Assembly (NCBI GenBank): GCA_002254885.1
Contig: NJDG01000002.1
Location: 1-59,964, forward strand
Direction of reading: 5' to 3'
Source: Thermoplasmatales archaeon ex4572_165
GTDB lineage: Archaea > Thermoplasmatota > E2 > DHVEG-1
Length of the DNA stretch: 59,964 nucleotides
The translations under genes and the position numbers were made by a program. Below are positions 52,620-59,964 of this stretch, piece by piece. Positions within the stretch are counted from its first letter, which is position 1. Every line of letters starts with the position of its first letter. The notes beneath the pieces were generated by a model, which saw only the letters and a list, made by a program, of their open reading frames with translations, searched no databases and had not been told where the DNA came from.

Positions 52620-54179
52620 ATGGATATGCAAATATCAGAAAATAAGTATCGTTTAATCGCTGAGAACACTAGTGATCTAATTTGTACGACAACGTTTTCA
52701 TCAAAACCAGTTTACACCTATGTTAGCCCTTCCTATAAGAAACTCTTAGGTTATGAACCCGATGAAATGATAGGTAAAAACCCTTTTGAATTTATGCATC
52801 CAGATGAAAGAGAGAAAATAACTCTCCTTCTAAAAAAAAATCTTCGAATAAAAAATAAACAATCATTAAACAAGAAAGAAACAGAACATTTCGAGAGATA
52901 CGAATCACAAATTAAAAGTAAATCTGGGAAATGGTATTACTTAGAAAACACTGCAAATTTAATAGGAGATGAGATTCTCTTTATTTCAAAAGATATCACT
53001 GAATCAAAACATTTAGAAGAAAAATTTGCAAGTATTTATGCTCTAACAGAAGCCACTCTTAATTCAATAGAAAATGGCATTTTAGTCATTGATAATAAAG
53101 GAAAAGTCCTTAAAAATAATGCAAAGTTTGAAGAACTTTGGCACATTCCAAAAGAGATAATAGAACATAAAGAAAATGAAAAACTAATCGATTTTATTCT
53201 TGATCAAATAATAAATCCAGAGCAGTTTAAAACAAAGATTAAAAAACTATGTAATAACCCAGAAATTTATAGTCAAGATATTCTCAATTTTAAAGATGGT
53301 CGTATTTTTGAGCGTTTCTCAAGACCTGTATTTATCAAAGGAACTCCTTCTGCTCGTCTTTTAAGTTTTAGAGATATTACAGAACGTAAGAAAACAGAGA
53401 AGGAAATACAAAAAACACAGGAACTGTTACAACAGATGAATGAAAAACTTGAAATTAAAGTTAAGGATCGGACTTCCGATATTGAAAAACTCTTAAGGCA
53501 GAAAGATGAATTTGTAAATCAACTAGGTCATGACCTTAAAAATCCATTAGGCCCTCTGATCCAACTATTGCCAATCCTAAAAAAAGATGTTCCAGATGAA
53601 AAATCTAAGGGGATCATTGAAATATTAATCAGAAATGTTACTCATATGAAGAACCTTGTAACTAAAACGGTTCAACTCGCACACCTTAATTCCCCAAGTA
53701 CAACAATTTGTTCAGATAATATCAATCTTCTAAATGAAATTGTGATGGCTCTTGAAAATAACAGCCAGAGTTTAATTAAACAAAATATAACAATTATTAA
53801 TAATATTCATGAAAACATCATGGTTAAAGCAGATGAAATTTACCTGATCGAATTATTTAATAACCTTATAAATAATGCAGTTAAATATAGTCCAAATGGT
53901 AGTACTATAACAATTAATGCAATTGATGATGAAGAGTTTATCACAACATCTATAAAAGACAACGGTATGGGTTTGACCAACGCACAAATCAGTCATATCT
54001 TTGATGAATTTTACAAAGCAGATTCATCTCGTCATGATTTTGAAAGTAGTGGTCTAGGCCTTCCAATTTGTAAGCGTATTGTCGATAAACAAGGTGGAAG
54101 GATATGGGCTGAAAGTGAAGGTCTTGGAAAGGGAAGTACATTCTATTTCACATTGCCATCTGTTAAAATTAATAAATAA
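52620..54179 (+). CDS. PAS-domain sensor histidine kinase
   Basis: A 519-residue cytoplasmic kinase without membrane segments. It has PAS (about 5-125, VSPSYKKLLGYEPDEMIGKN), a second PAS (about 140-260, IENGILVIDNKGKVLKNNA), a coiled linker, HisKA with the phosphorylated His in NQLGHDLKNPLGPL, and HATPase with N-box NNLINNAVKYSPNG, DNGMGLTNAQ and GLGLPICKRIVDKQGG. The adjacent receiver gene is the likely partner. The start may be ATG 52620 or 52626. It is next to the secreted hydrolase island and could regulate it; that link is positional only. Confidence 0.93.
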   Translation: MDMQISENKYRLIAENTSDLICTTTFSSKPVYTYVSPSYKKLLGYEPDEMIGKNPFEFMHPDEREKITLLLKKNLRIKNKQSLNKKETEHFERYESQIKSKSGKWYYLENTANLIGDEILFISKDITESKHLEEKFASIYALTEATLNSIENGILVIDNKGKVLKNNAKFEELWHIPKEIIEHKENEKLIDFILDQIINPEQFKTKIKKLCNNPEIYSQDILNFKDGRIFERFSRPVFIKGTPSARLLSFRDITERKKTEKEIQKTQELLQQMNEKLEIKVKDRTSDIEKLLRQKDEFVNQLGHDLKNPLGPLIQLLPILKKDVPDEKSKGIIEILIRNVTHMKNLVTKTVQLAHLNSPSTTICSDNINLLNEIVMALENNSQSLIKQNITIINNIHENIMVKADEIYLIELFNNLINNAVKYSPNGSTITINAIDDEEFITTSIKDNGMGLTNAQISHIFDEFYKADSSRHDFESSGLGLPICKRIVDKQGGRIWAESEGLGKGSTFYFTLPSVKINK

Positions 54180-54231
54180 AAGTTAAAGATTGACTTAAAA
54201 AAGAAAAAAAATTGAAGAATGGTTAGAAACT

Positions 54232-54633
54232 ATGAAAGATACCAGCAAACCAAAGAGAATTATGATGGTTGATGATAAAAAAGATCAGTGTAGTAGCATC
54301 TCTATTGCATTAAACGATAAGTATGGTGACGATTATATTTTTATATCCGCAGATAGTGGAAAAAAATGTTTACTGCTTTTGAAAGAAAGTGAAGAATTGC
54401 CTGACATAATTATTTTAGATCTTATGATGCCTGAGATGAGTGGCTGGGAAGTATTTGATAAAATACGAGATAATCCGGATTGGAGACAAATTCCAATTAT
54501 CTTTCTTACAGCAAGAACTGACAGGATTGCTGAAACTGCAGGTGAATTTTTTGGCAATGATTTCCTTCAAAAACCCATAGGAATTGAGGATCTAATTAAA
54601 AGAATTGATAAAGTTCTTAACAAAAAGAAGTGA
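54232..54633 (+). CDS. Stand-alone response regulator receiver domain
   Basis: A 133-residue CheY-like protein. It has the acidic pocket (MMVDDKK), the phospho-acceptor Asp in IIILDLMMPEMSGWEV, Thr in PIIFLTARTD, and Lys in FLQKPIGIEDL. No output domain is attached, so it acts by protein contact or passes phosphate on. It lies 52 bases after the histidine kinase and is the obvious partner. Confidence 0.93.
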   Translation: MKDTSKPKRIMMVDDKKDQCSSISIALNDKYGDDYIFISADSGKKCLLLLKESEELPDIIILDLMMPEMSGWEVFDKIRDNPDWRQIPIIFLTARTDRIAETAGEFFGNDFLQKPIGIEDLIKRIDKVLNKKK

Positions 54634-54749
54634 AATATAATCATTGATTTTATCAATAAAATAACAAACATCTCGCATTATTTTTCAATATTTCATAACT
54701 ATTCCACTCTTTTCTATAAAAACTTCATAGAAAAATATAAATAGTAATT

Positions 54750-54799
54750 GTTATAATACTATAACATAATGTTAGATATTTCTAATATATTGTTATGTT
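54750..54799. promoter_or_regulatory. Inverted repeats upstream of the membrane-protein/XRE cassette
   Basis: GTTATA (54750-54755) pairs with TATAAC (54760-54765), and AACATAA (54763-54769) pairs with TTATGTT (54793-54799). A TATA-like AATATAAAT is at about 54734. These are candidate operators for the XRE regulator encoded downstream at 55990. Both are AT-rich, so chance is a real alternative. Confidence 0.35.
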
Positions 54800-54846
54800 T
54801 AGACAATAATAAGTTAGTTTAAAATAATAAAAAAGGTGAATAAAAA

Positions 54847-55155
54847 ATGGAGACATATAATAAACAATCATCAACAAAACAGGATAAAAAATGGAAGCAA
54901 ACTTTAACAATCATCTTAACGTCATTAGCAGTATTATTCCTAATTTTAGGCATTTTTGTGGATGATAAATATATATTAATATCAATAATGTGTGCAGTGC
55001 TAAGTGGTGCTTTCTCGAATATAACAAGCAATCCTCAAAATAAAAAAAAATCAATACAATTAACAAAAAAAGAGAGAACAATATCAAAAATAGCTCTTTT
55101 GTTGAGTATAATATTAGTTGTAACCGGAAGCATTGTAGCAATATTTATTATTTAA
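54847..55155 (+). CDS. Small membrane protein, three predicted helices
   Basis: A 102-residue protein with a polar N-terminus and hydrophobic segments at about 20-38, 43-60 and 80-101. No cysteine motif or catalytic residue is visible. GGTG at 54835-54838, eight bases before the ATG, is the ribosome binding site. It is first in a run of small membrane proteins ending with an XRE regulator, a common arrangement in which the regulator controls its own membrane partner. Family not recognised. Confidence 0.65.
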   Translation: METYNKQSSTKQDKKWKQTLTIILTSLAVLFLILGIFVDDKYILISIMCAVLSGAFSNITSNPQNKKKSIQLTKKERTISKIALLLSIILVVTGSIVAIFII

Positions 55156-55171
55156 ATAAGGGTGATAATAA

Positions 55172-55591
55172 ATGAAAGAAAAAATAAGTGTAATCCTTGG
55201 AGCAATAATCGGGATAATGGTATTTTTCGGAGTAGTTTTCTATATTAACGCAATTCAAAAAGTTGAATTATATGATTTAATTTTAATTATAATACCTATT
55301 ATCCTAGTACTAGGAGTCATTTTTCTATTAAGAGATAAAATAAAAAATATTAAAGCAGGTTTACCTTCAGACGATGAACGAGCTAAAAAACTACAATGGA
55401 AAGCAGGAACCTATACATATTTTGCAACCATATGGATTGCAGTTGGAATAATGTGGTATAATATTTTTGCAGAAAACAGTAGTTTAAATGAATTAAATAC
55501 AAAGCAAGTAATTGCAGCAATTGTTCTTTTATCCGCAGTTTGCTTCTTCATATTAAATTTTTATTTCATGAGAAAGGGAGATGTTCAATGA
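55172..55591 (+). CDS. DUF2178-like membrane protein
   Basis: A 139-residue protein with four predicted transmembrane helices (about 6-28, 35-53, 80-100, 110-130). The polar loop between helices 2 and 3 contains SDDERAKKLQWKAGTYTYF, the D-E-R pattern shared by the DUF2178/DUF3796 type proteins that are usually encoded next to a small XRE repressor. Its stop overlaps an ATG that opens a 25-residue remnant of just such a repressor. GGGTGA about six bases before the ATG is the ribosome binding site. Confidence 0.7.
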   Translation: MKEKISVILGAIIGIMVFFGVVFYINAIQKVELYDLILIIIPIILVLGVIFLLRDKIKNIKAGLPSDDERAKKLQWKAGTYTYFATIWIAVGIMWYNIFAENSSLNELNTKQVIAAIVLLSAVCFFILNFYFMRKGDVQ

Positions 55592-55665
55592 GAGAAATAA
55601 TCATAGAATTTAGAGCCCGGCATAAGTTGATTAAAGTATTTTCAATTAAAGGAGATATAGAATGA
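55588..55665 (+). pseudogene. Truncated XRE-type repressor remnant
   Basis: A 25-residue frame whose first 14 residues (MREIIIEFRARHKL) match the N-terminus of the intact repressor at 55990 ([14 protein letters not shown]) at eight positions, and then ends. The recognition helices are missing. It overlaps the end of the DUF2178-like gene by four bases, exactly as the intact repressor would, and the sequence runs into the next gene's ribosome binding site. I read it as the residue of a second membrane-protein/repressor pair that lost its regulator by deletion. Confidence 0.6.
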
Positions 55666-55988
55666 AAAACATACTTTGGTATCTAGGTTTTCTATCCCTT
55701 GGAAGTTTATTATATTTTGTTGAAGGAAAAACTGTTTTCCTGTTTTTTCTAAGTTTTATTTCATACTTTTCAATATATAATATTAGTGATGAAAGACTAG
55801 ATATGATTATTGGAAGAGCAACACAAAATGCTTTTATGTATATGATATTTTTTGGTATTGGAACAATAATATACATATATTTAACCAATAATATTGATTT
55901 ATTCGCACCAGCATTTATATTTCTTTTTGGGGGCAGTCTAATTGTGTGTCTTCTCTCAGTATTTTACTATGATGGGGCAGGTAAATGA
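55662..55988 (+). CDS. DUF3796-like membrane protein
   Basis: A 108-residue protein with four hydrophobic helices and the loop [19 protein letters not shown], the D-E-R element typical of this group. The N-terminus ([20 protein letters not shown]) fits DUF3796. AAAGGAGATATAG before the ATG is a strong ribosome binding site. The XRE repressor begins one base after its stop, so they form a two-gene unit. Confidence 0.7.
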   Translation: MKNILWYLGFLSLGSLLYFVEGKTVFLFFLSFISYFSIYNISDERLDMIIGRATQNAFMYMIFFGIGTIIYIYLTNNIDLFAPAFIFLFGGSLIVCLLSVFYYDGAGK

Positions 55989-55989
55989 A

Positions 55990-56193
55990 ATGAGAACAAG
56001 AATAAAAGAACTTAGAGCACGTTATGATTTAACCCAAGAGGATCTAGCAAGAAAAGTTGGTGTTAGAAGAGAAACCATTCTATTCATAGAAAAAGGGAAA
56101 TATAATCCTTCATTAAAACTTGCTTATAACATCGCTAAGGCACTACAAACAACCATTGATGAATTATTTATATTTGAAGATGAAGACTCATGA
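55990..56193 (+). CDS. Small XRE-family transcriptional regulator
   Basis: A 67-residue helix-turn-helix protein of the YozG/HipB-like short type. It has [20 protein letters not shown] as the scaffold and first helix pair, [17 protein letters not shown] with the recognition helix, and a C-terminal [14 protein letters not shown] 55990 is chosen over the longer frame from 55942 because it follows the previous stop directly and matches family length. It probably represses the membrane-protein operon it ends. Confidence 0.88.
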   Translation: MRTRIKELRARYDLTQEDLARKVGVRRETILFIEKGKYNPSLKLAYNIAKALQTTIDELFIFEDEDS

Positions 56194-56287
56194 GTAAAAA
56201 AATTATCCAATAGGATCCTGGATTGGAATTGGAATAATGATAGGTATGCCAATTGGCTCATTATTCGTTTTTTTCCTTCATCTTTAA
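56190..56287 (+). pseudogene. Frame-broken small membrane protein
   Basis: ATG 56190 overlaps the XRE stop. In the given sequence it reads only seven codons (MSKKIIQ) before TAG. If the A run at 56196-56202 had eight A in place of seven, it would read MSKKNYPIGSWIGIGIMIGM followed by PIGSLFVFFLHL, a coherent 32-residue Gly-rich single-helix membrane protein. Such peptides are common after XRE regulators of this type. Confidence 0.5.
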
Positions 56288-56663
56288 ATGGGAAATTTGA
56301 CAATTTCAAAAGATATAGTTATTAGGATTTTCGCACACTTCAAGACATCCAAAGCAAAATAACTTTCAATGGTTCCTCTTTGTATAATATCTCTGATGCA
56401 TTCTTCAAATATTTATAATTTTTAAGTTTTCCTTATGAATATTTATGAAAACATATGAAAAGGTATAAAATACGTTGGACAGATGCTGGATTGAAAATGT
56501 TTTGATAAGCGAAACAAAAAAAAGTTAGTAAAGCTACTAGAAAATTTAAAGATTTAATTGGACCAGGGAAACTATCATAAAATTGATAAGTAAAGGAAAA
56601 TTAAAGAAGATATATAAAATTATAAAGTAGTTACCGGAAAAAAAATATGGAAATGGGGATATA
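56288..56663. other. Intergenic region with promoter of the IDH-like gene
   Basis: A stretch of 376 bases with no convincing gene. Short frames are broken by many stops. A TATA-like ATATATAAAA at about 56609-56618 and GGGGA at 56655-56659 serve the gene at 56664. The part 56450-56580 contains scattered coding-like triplets (for example KAKQKKVSKATRKFK-like) but no open frame, so it might be decayed sequence. Confidence 0.4.
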
Positions 56664-57845
56664 ATGGCAAAAAATAAGATTGTGATAATGCCTGGAGATG
56701 GCATAGGAAAAGTTGTTTTACCAGAAGCACTAAGAGTTCTAGACGCTGTAGGATTTGATGCAGAATATATACATGGAGACATAGGATGGGAGTTTTGGAA
56801 AAATGAGGGAAATGCGCTCCCCGATAGAACCTTGAAACTGTTAGAAGAACATAAAATTAGTTTGTTTGGGGCGATAACTTCAAAGCCCAAGGATCAAGCA
56901 TCTAAGGAACTTATTCCAAAACTTCAAGGAAAGGGACATGTATACTATAGTCCCATAGTTGGTCTTAGACAACATTTCAACTTGGATATTTGCATGCGTC
57001 CATGCTGCTCTTTCAAGGGAAATCCATTAAATTTTATCATGAGAAAAGGTGATGGATTTGAGGAACCTTTGGTGGATGTAGTTATTTTTAGGCAAAACAC
57101 AGAAGGTCTTTATGTAGGTGTAGAATGGACTGACCCTCCATCCAATGTGAGAAAAGCTTTGGAGACCCATAATAAAATGGGAAAATTTAAAGATGTTTCA
57201 GGTGAAAACCTTGCAATTTCTTGTAGGATATTCACCCGAGCAGCATGCCATAGAATCATAAAAGATGCATTTGAATATGCACGGAAGTTTGGATATAAAA
57301 GCGTGACTATCTGTGAAAAACCAAATGTGATCAGGGAAACATCAGGGATGATGCGAGAAGAAGCAAAGAAACTTCACACCAAATATTCAGAAATAAAACT
57401 CTGGCATACAAACATAGATGCTCAGATGATGTGGTTGACTAAGAATCCTGAAGATTATGGAGTTATTGTCGCAGGTAACATGTTTGGAGATATAGTATCT
57501 GATGGTTTCGCAGGATTAGTGGGAGGATTGGGTTTTGCATGCAGTGCCAACATAGGAAAAGAAGTAGCGATATTTGAACCAACCCATGGTTCTGCTCCTA
57601 AATATGAGAACCTAGATCCGTCGATAGTCAATCCTATGGCTATGATACTAAGCTCTTGTATGATGTTGGATCACATCGGTGAGACAGATAAAGCAAATCG
57701 TATAAGAGATGCAATAGCAAGGGTTATCGAAGAAGGTAAGATTAGAACATATGATATGATGAGATTATCAGGCGGACCTGATGTTTTTGAAAAGGGTGCT
57801 TGCTCCACTCAAGAGATGACCGATGCAATCATAGAATGTTTATAA
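56664..57845 (+). CDS. Isocitrate/isopropylmalate dehydrogenase family enzyme
   Basis: A 393-residue beta-decarboxylating dehydrogenase. It has PGDGIGKVVLPEALRVL at the N-terminus, the substrate-binding loop HFNLDICMRPC, TEGLYVGVEW, the Lys/Tyr catalytic region (VTICEKPNVIRETSG), the metal-binding NMFGDIVSDGFAGLVGGLG and the cofactor segment EPTHGSAPKYE. The last resembles NAD-type members. The C-terminal part keeps the GGPDVFEKGACST end. Whether the substrate is isocitrate, isopropylmalate, homoisocitrate or tartrate cannot be told. No other TCA or leucine gene is near. It is paired with an HD-domain hydrolase 15 bases downstream. Confidence 0.88.
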   Translation: MAKNKIVIMPGDGIGKVVLPEALRVLDAVGFDAEYIHGDIGWEFWKNEGNALPDRTLKLLEEHKISLFGAITSKPKDQASKELIPKLQGKGHVYYSPIVGLRQHFNLDICMRPCCSFKGNPLNFIMRKGDGFEEPLVDVVIFRQNTEGLYVGVEWTDPPSNVRKALETHNKMGKFKDVSGENLAISCRIFTRAACHRIIKDAFEYARKFGYKSVTICEKPNVIRETSGMMREEAKKLHTKYSEIKLWHTNIDAQMMWLTKNPEDYGVIVAGNMFGDIVSDGFAGLVGGLGFACSANIGKEVAIFEPTHGSAPKYENLDPSIVNPMAMILSSCMMLDHIGETDKANRIRDAIARVIEEGKIRTYDMMRLSGGPDVFEKGACSTQEMTDAIIECL

Positions 57846-57860
57846 TTTGGAGTGAAATTG

Positions 57861-58442
57861 ATGATAGAAAAAAAAGGTATTGAAGAGGTTTTTGATCAGT
57901 TTTTATCCATGATTGAAGATACGGAGATAAAAAAGAAAGTTGTGGATGCTTGGATTCTAGGATGCAAACGAGGCGGATGGCAAAACATAGAAGAGCTTAA
58001 ACAAATGCCCTTCACCTTGCTTACCGATTGCAAGGGAATTAACTTTCTTGAACATACTCTTGCTGTTACAGAAGGCGCATTTCAGTTAGCAAAAGCACAG
58101 GAAAAACATTATTCTTCAATTCCTTACAAGATAGATTATGATATGCTTGTGGCAGGAGGGCTATTACATGATGTTGGGAAGCTTTTGGAGATTGGGAAGA
58201 ATGATAAAGGAGAATTTGTGAAGAGTCGTAGTGGCAAATGTGCTAGACATCCAATATCGGGTGCTATCTTAGCTGCTGAGGTGGGTCTACCTGAGGAAAT
58301 AGTAAATATCATAGCATGTCACTCAAAAGAAGGCGATGGAAGACCACAGATGTTGGAGACAGTGTTTGTGCATCAGGCCGACTTTGCAACATTCAATCCT
58401 TTGGTAATGATAGCGAAAGATACCTTAATAAAAAAAAGATGA
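57861..58442 (+). CDS. HD-domain metal-dependent phosphohydrolase
   Basis: A 193-residue protein of the HD superfamily. The metal ligands can be seen as His in NFLEHTLAVTEGAF, the HD pair in GGLLHDVGKLLEIG, a later His in RHPISGAILAAEVG, His in IIACHSKEGDG and an Asp near the end (HQADFATF). The N-terminal helical part (about 1-60) is not recognised. ATG 57861 has GGAG at 57849-57852 eight bases upstream. It is surely co-transcribed with the IDH-like gene. The substrate could be a nucleotide or phosphorylated small molecule. Confidence 0.85.
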   Translation: MIEKKGIEEVFDQFLSMIEDTEIKKKVVDAWILGCKRGGWQNIEELKQMPFTLLTDCKGINFLEHTLAVTEGAFQLAKAQEKHYSSIPYKIDYDMLVAGGLLHDVGKLLEIGKNDKGEFVKSRSGKCARHPISGAILAAEVGLPEEIVNIIACHSKEGDGRPQMLETVFVHQADFATFNPLVMIAKDTLIKKR

Positions 58443-58508
58443 AATGAATTGAAAGAAGCTCGTAAAAGGTTATCTTAAAAAGAAATATTTGGTGAAAAAT
58501 TCAAAAAT

Positions 58509-59351
58509 ATGACCATGGATATCGCAGAAATTGCGTTGTGGATAATAGGAGTTGACAGGAGATTAATCACTCTTAGATCATTCAGGAAAGAAATGGCCCT
58601 TTATCCCTCAGAAATTGCCAAAGAGAGTAATCGTTCCACTCAAAATATTTCACGGGCGTTACATGAGTTGGAGGAAAATGGAATTGTAATAAGCCTAGGT
58701 GAAAAAAGTTCATGGAAAAAATATCTACTTACTAATGAAGGAAAGAAAATATTGGTAGAAGTTAATAAAATTTTAAAAGATGATAAAAAAAATGTTTATG
58801 ACGCTGCCATTACAAAAACAGAAAATAGAAAAAAACACGCGAAAATGAAGGTTTTTTATGGTGCTGCTATCCAAGGGGCTAAAAACAGAAAAGAACGCGC
58901 AGAGGTTAATGAATTCTTAATTAACACTATAAAGAATCAGGGTTTTGAAATATATACAGAGCACACAACAGGCAAATCTTATGAAGAAGCAATAGAAAAG
59001 CTTGAACAATCAATAGGCCCTATCCCAAAAAATAGGATTGAACGAAGAGTATATGTTCGAAATAAAATGATAGATGCAATAGAAGGAGATATTAAAGCAT
59101 TAGTTTTTGAAGTTTCAATACCTAGTCTTGGAACAGGTATAGAGATTGCTCATGCATATTTAAGACCAAGGCTTGGATTAACAACAATACCAGTTCTTGC
59201 CCTATATGAAAAAAATTACTGGCCAAATAAGTTGTCAACAATGATTAAAGGCATATCTAATGAGAATATACCACATTTTACATTGAAAGAATATAAGAAT
59301 CTTGAAGATGCAGAAGGAATTATTGAAGAATTTTTAAAAAATATATGTTAA
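58509..59351 (+). CDS. Winged-helix / nucleoside 2-deoxyribosyltransferase-like fusion
   Basis: A 280-residue protein with two parts. Residues about 10-85 are a MarR/ArsR-like winged helix (LYPSEIAKESNRSTQNISRA, LHELEENGIVISL). Residues 112-280 resemble nucleoside 2-deoxyribosyltransferase or DNPH1 proteins: the N-terminal KVFYGAAIQGAKNRKE, HTTGKSYEE, the segment YVRNKMIDAIEGDIKALVFE and the catalytic-Glu loop VSIPSLGTGIEIAHA. A short tandem resemblance (AITKTENRKKHA / AIQGAKNRKERA) joins the two. The start is ATG 58509 or 58515. It may be a regulator sensing a nucleotide. The catalytic Glu in GTGIEIA is present, so activity is possible. Confidence 0.7.
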   Translation: MTMDIAEIALWIIGVDRRLITLRSFRKEMALYPSEIAKESNRSTQNISRALHELEENGIVISLGEKSSWKKYLLTNEGKKILVEVNKILKDDKKNVYDAAITKTENRKKHAKMKVFYGAAIQGAKNRKERAEVNEFLINTIKNQGFEIYTEHTTGKSYEEAIEKLEQSIGPIPKNRIERRVYVRNKMIDAIEGDIKALVFEVSIPSLGTGIEIAHAYLRPRLGLTTIPVLALYEKNYWPNKLSTMIKGISNENIPHFTLKEYKNLEDAEGIIEEFLKNIC

Positions 59352-59394
59352 TAAATATTAACGTATCAACCTATTGATTGGTATCAGGAAAAAT

Positions 59395-59964
59395 ATGAAT
59401 AAACAAAAAAAACATATAAACCTAAAAAAAGAACTTGGACTTCTTGAAGTTTTTTGTATTGCATCAGGTGCTATGATCAGTTCAGGTCTTTTTATTTTAC
59501 CTGGTATTGCATATGCAAAAACAGGATCATCAGTTATCATTTCTTATCTAATTGCAAGTATTATAATAATTCCAACATTACTTTCAAAAGCTGAGCTTGC
59601 AACAGCGATGCCCAAAGCAGGTGGAGACTATTTTTTTATAGATCGAAGTATGGGTCCAGCTGTTGGAACTGTTGGTGGTCTTTCATCATGGTTTGCTTTA
59701 AGTTCAAAAACAGCATTTGCATTAATCGGAATTGGGGCATTTGTTCAATTATTCAACCCCGGATTATCTGATTTTAATATTAAATTAATAGCTGTAATAT
59801 TTTGTATAATATTTACAATAATCAATCTTTATGGCACTAAACATGCAGGAAAAACACAAGTAGTGTTAGTATCTGGTCTAATTAGTATTCTTGTTGTATA
59901 TATCCTAGTCGGTTTTTTCTTTATACAGCCCTCAAGATACGAACCGTTCACACTTCATGGTATT
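59395..59964 (+). CDS. APC-family amino acid permease, 3' end cut by the window
   Basis: The 190 visible residues begin MNKQKKHINLKKELGLLEVF and continue with CIASGAMISSGLFILPG, the helix-1 motif of amino acid/polyamine/organocation transporters in which the backbone after GAMI binds the substrate carboxylate. AELATAMPKAGGDYFFIDR is the helix-2/3 region, and helices to about TM6 follow. ATG 59395 is preceded by AGGA. There is no stop before 59964, so the C-terminal half lies outside. The uptake of amino acids fits the peptide-fermenting profile. Confidence 0.9.
   Translation, partial: MNKQKKHINLKKELGLLEVFCIASGAMISSGLFILPGIAYAKTGSSVIISYLIASIIIIPTLLSKAELATAMPKAGGDYFFIDRSMGPAVGTVGGLSSWFALSSKTAFALIGIGAFVQLFNPGLSDFNIKLIAVIFCIIFTIINLYGTKHAGKTQVVLVSGLISILVVYILVGFFFIQPSRYEPFTLHGI

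Noticed and set aside
56450-56640. Possible decayed gene with Lys-rich triplets
   Set aside because: No frame stays open for a meaningful length, and composition alone explains the Lys codons.

Overview
The window reads as a low-GC anaerobic archaeon, most likely a Thermoplasmatota-type heterotroph (Marine Benthic Group D / Thermoprofundales-like). This placement is inferred from gene content and no marker tree was run. Archaeal marks are pantoate kinase next to CoaBC, an Hjc resolvase, a TrmB-type regulator, four-subunit pyruvate:ferredoxin oxidoreductase, tungsten AOR, a PGF-CTERM-like tail, TATA boxes and several probably leaderless starts. Secreted C25 and C1A peptidases fit a detrital-protein degrader.

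Layout. 0.1-2.3 kb: a frame-broken LEA14-like membrane protein and a sulfotransferase. 2.5-10.3 kb: uvrA-uvrC-uvrB, with a 522-residue intein in the UvrB Walker A loop; UvrC lacks its C-terminal HhH domain and uvrB has no standard start codon. 10.4-13 kb: a beta-helix lipoprotein, small proteins and a TrmB-like regulator. 13.1-17.5 kb: a redox cluster (thioredoxin, TlpA-like lipoprotein, PGF-CTERM protein, NapH-type polyferredoxin, membrane thioredoxin-like protein, ApbE) leading into rnfCDGEAB (17.5-22.4 kb), whose rnfB is frame-broken near its end. 22.4-27 kb (minus): group 3b-type sulfhydrogenase with HydB and HydG fused, plus its maturation protease. 27.2-34 kb (minus): malic enzyme, aminotransferase, AOR, homoserine dehydrogenase and an unrecognised 424-residue protein. 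34.1-37 kb: the por operon. 37.1-39.4 kb: two MgtE-type half transporters and two PhoU/TrkA-C proteins, all overlapping. 39.5-44.6 kb: CoA synthesis, Usp, Hjc, CBS proteins and a zinc-ribbon protein. 44.6-52.4 kb: a secreted catabolic island (gingipain-like protease, glycosidase-like/TolB lipoprotein, papain/beta-helix fusion, glycosidase-like protein). 52.6-54.6 kb: histidine kinase and receiver. 54.8-56.3 kb: small membrane proteins with XRE regulators, including gene remnants. 56.6-60 kb: an IDH-like enzyme with an HD hydrolase, a winged-helix/nucleoside-deoxyribosyltransferase-like fusion, and an APC permease cut by the window end.

Together the genes suggest fermentation of peptides. Extracellular proteases release peptides, aminotransferase, Por and AOR oxidise the products and reduce ferredoxin, Rnf couples ferredoxin oxidation to an ion gradient, and the 3b hydrogenase disposes of electrons as H2 or on sulfur. 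No CxxCH haem motif was seen in the Rnf/redox cluster, so the usual archaeal Rnf partner cytochrome is absent from this locus.

No rRNA, tRNA, CRISPR array or insertion sequence was recognised. At least three genes are broken in ways that one homopolymer base would repair (T run near 805, C run near 22243, A run near 56196), so sequencing error must be excluded before any is called a pseudogene.
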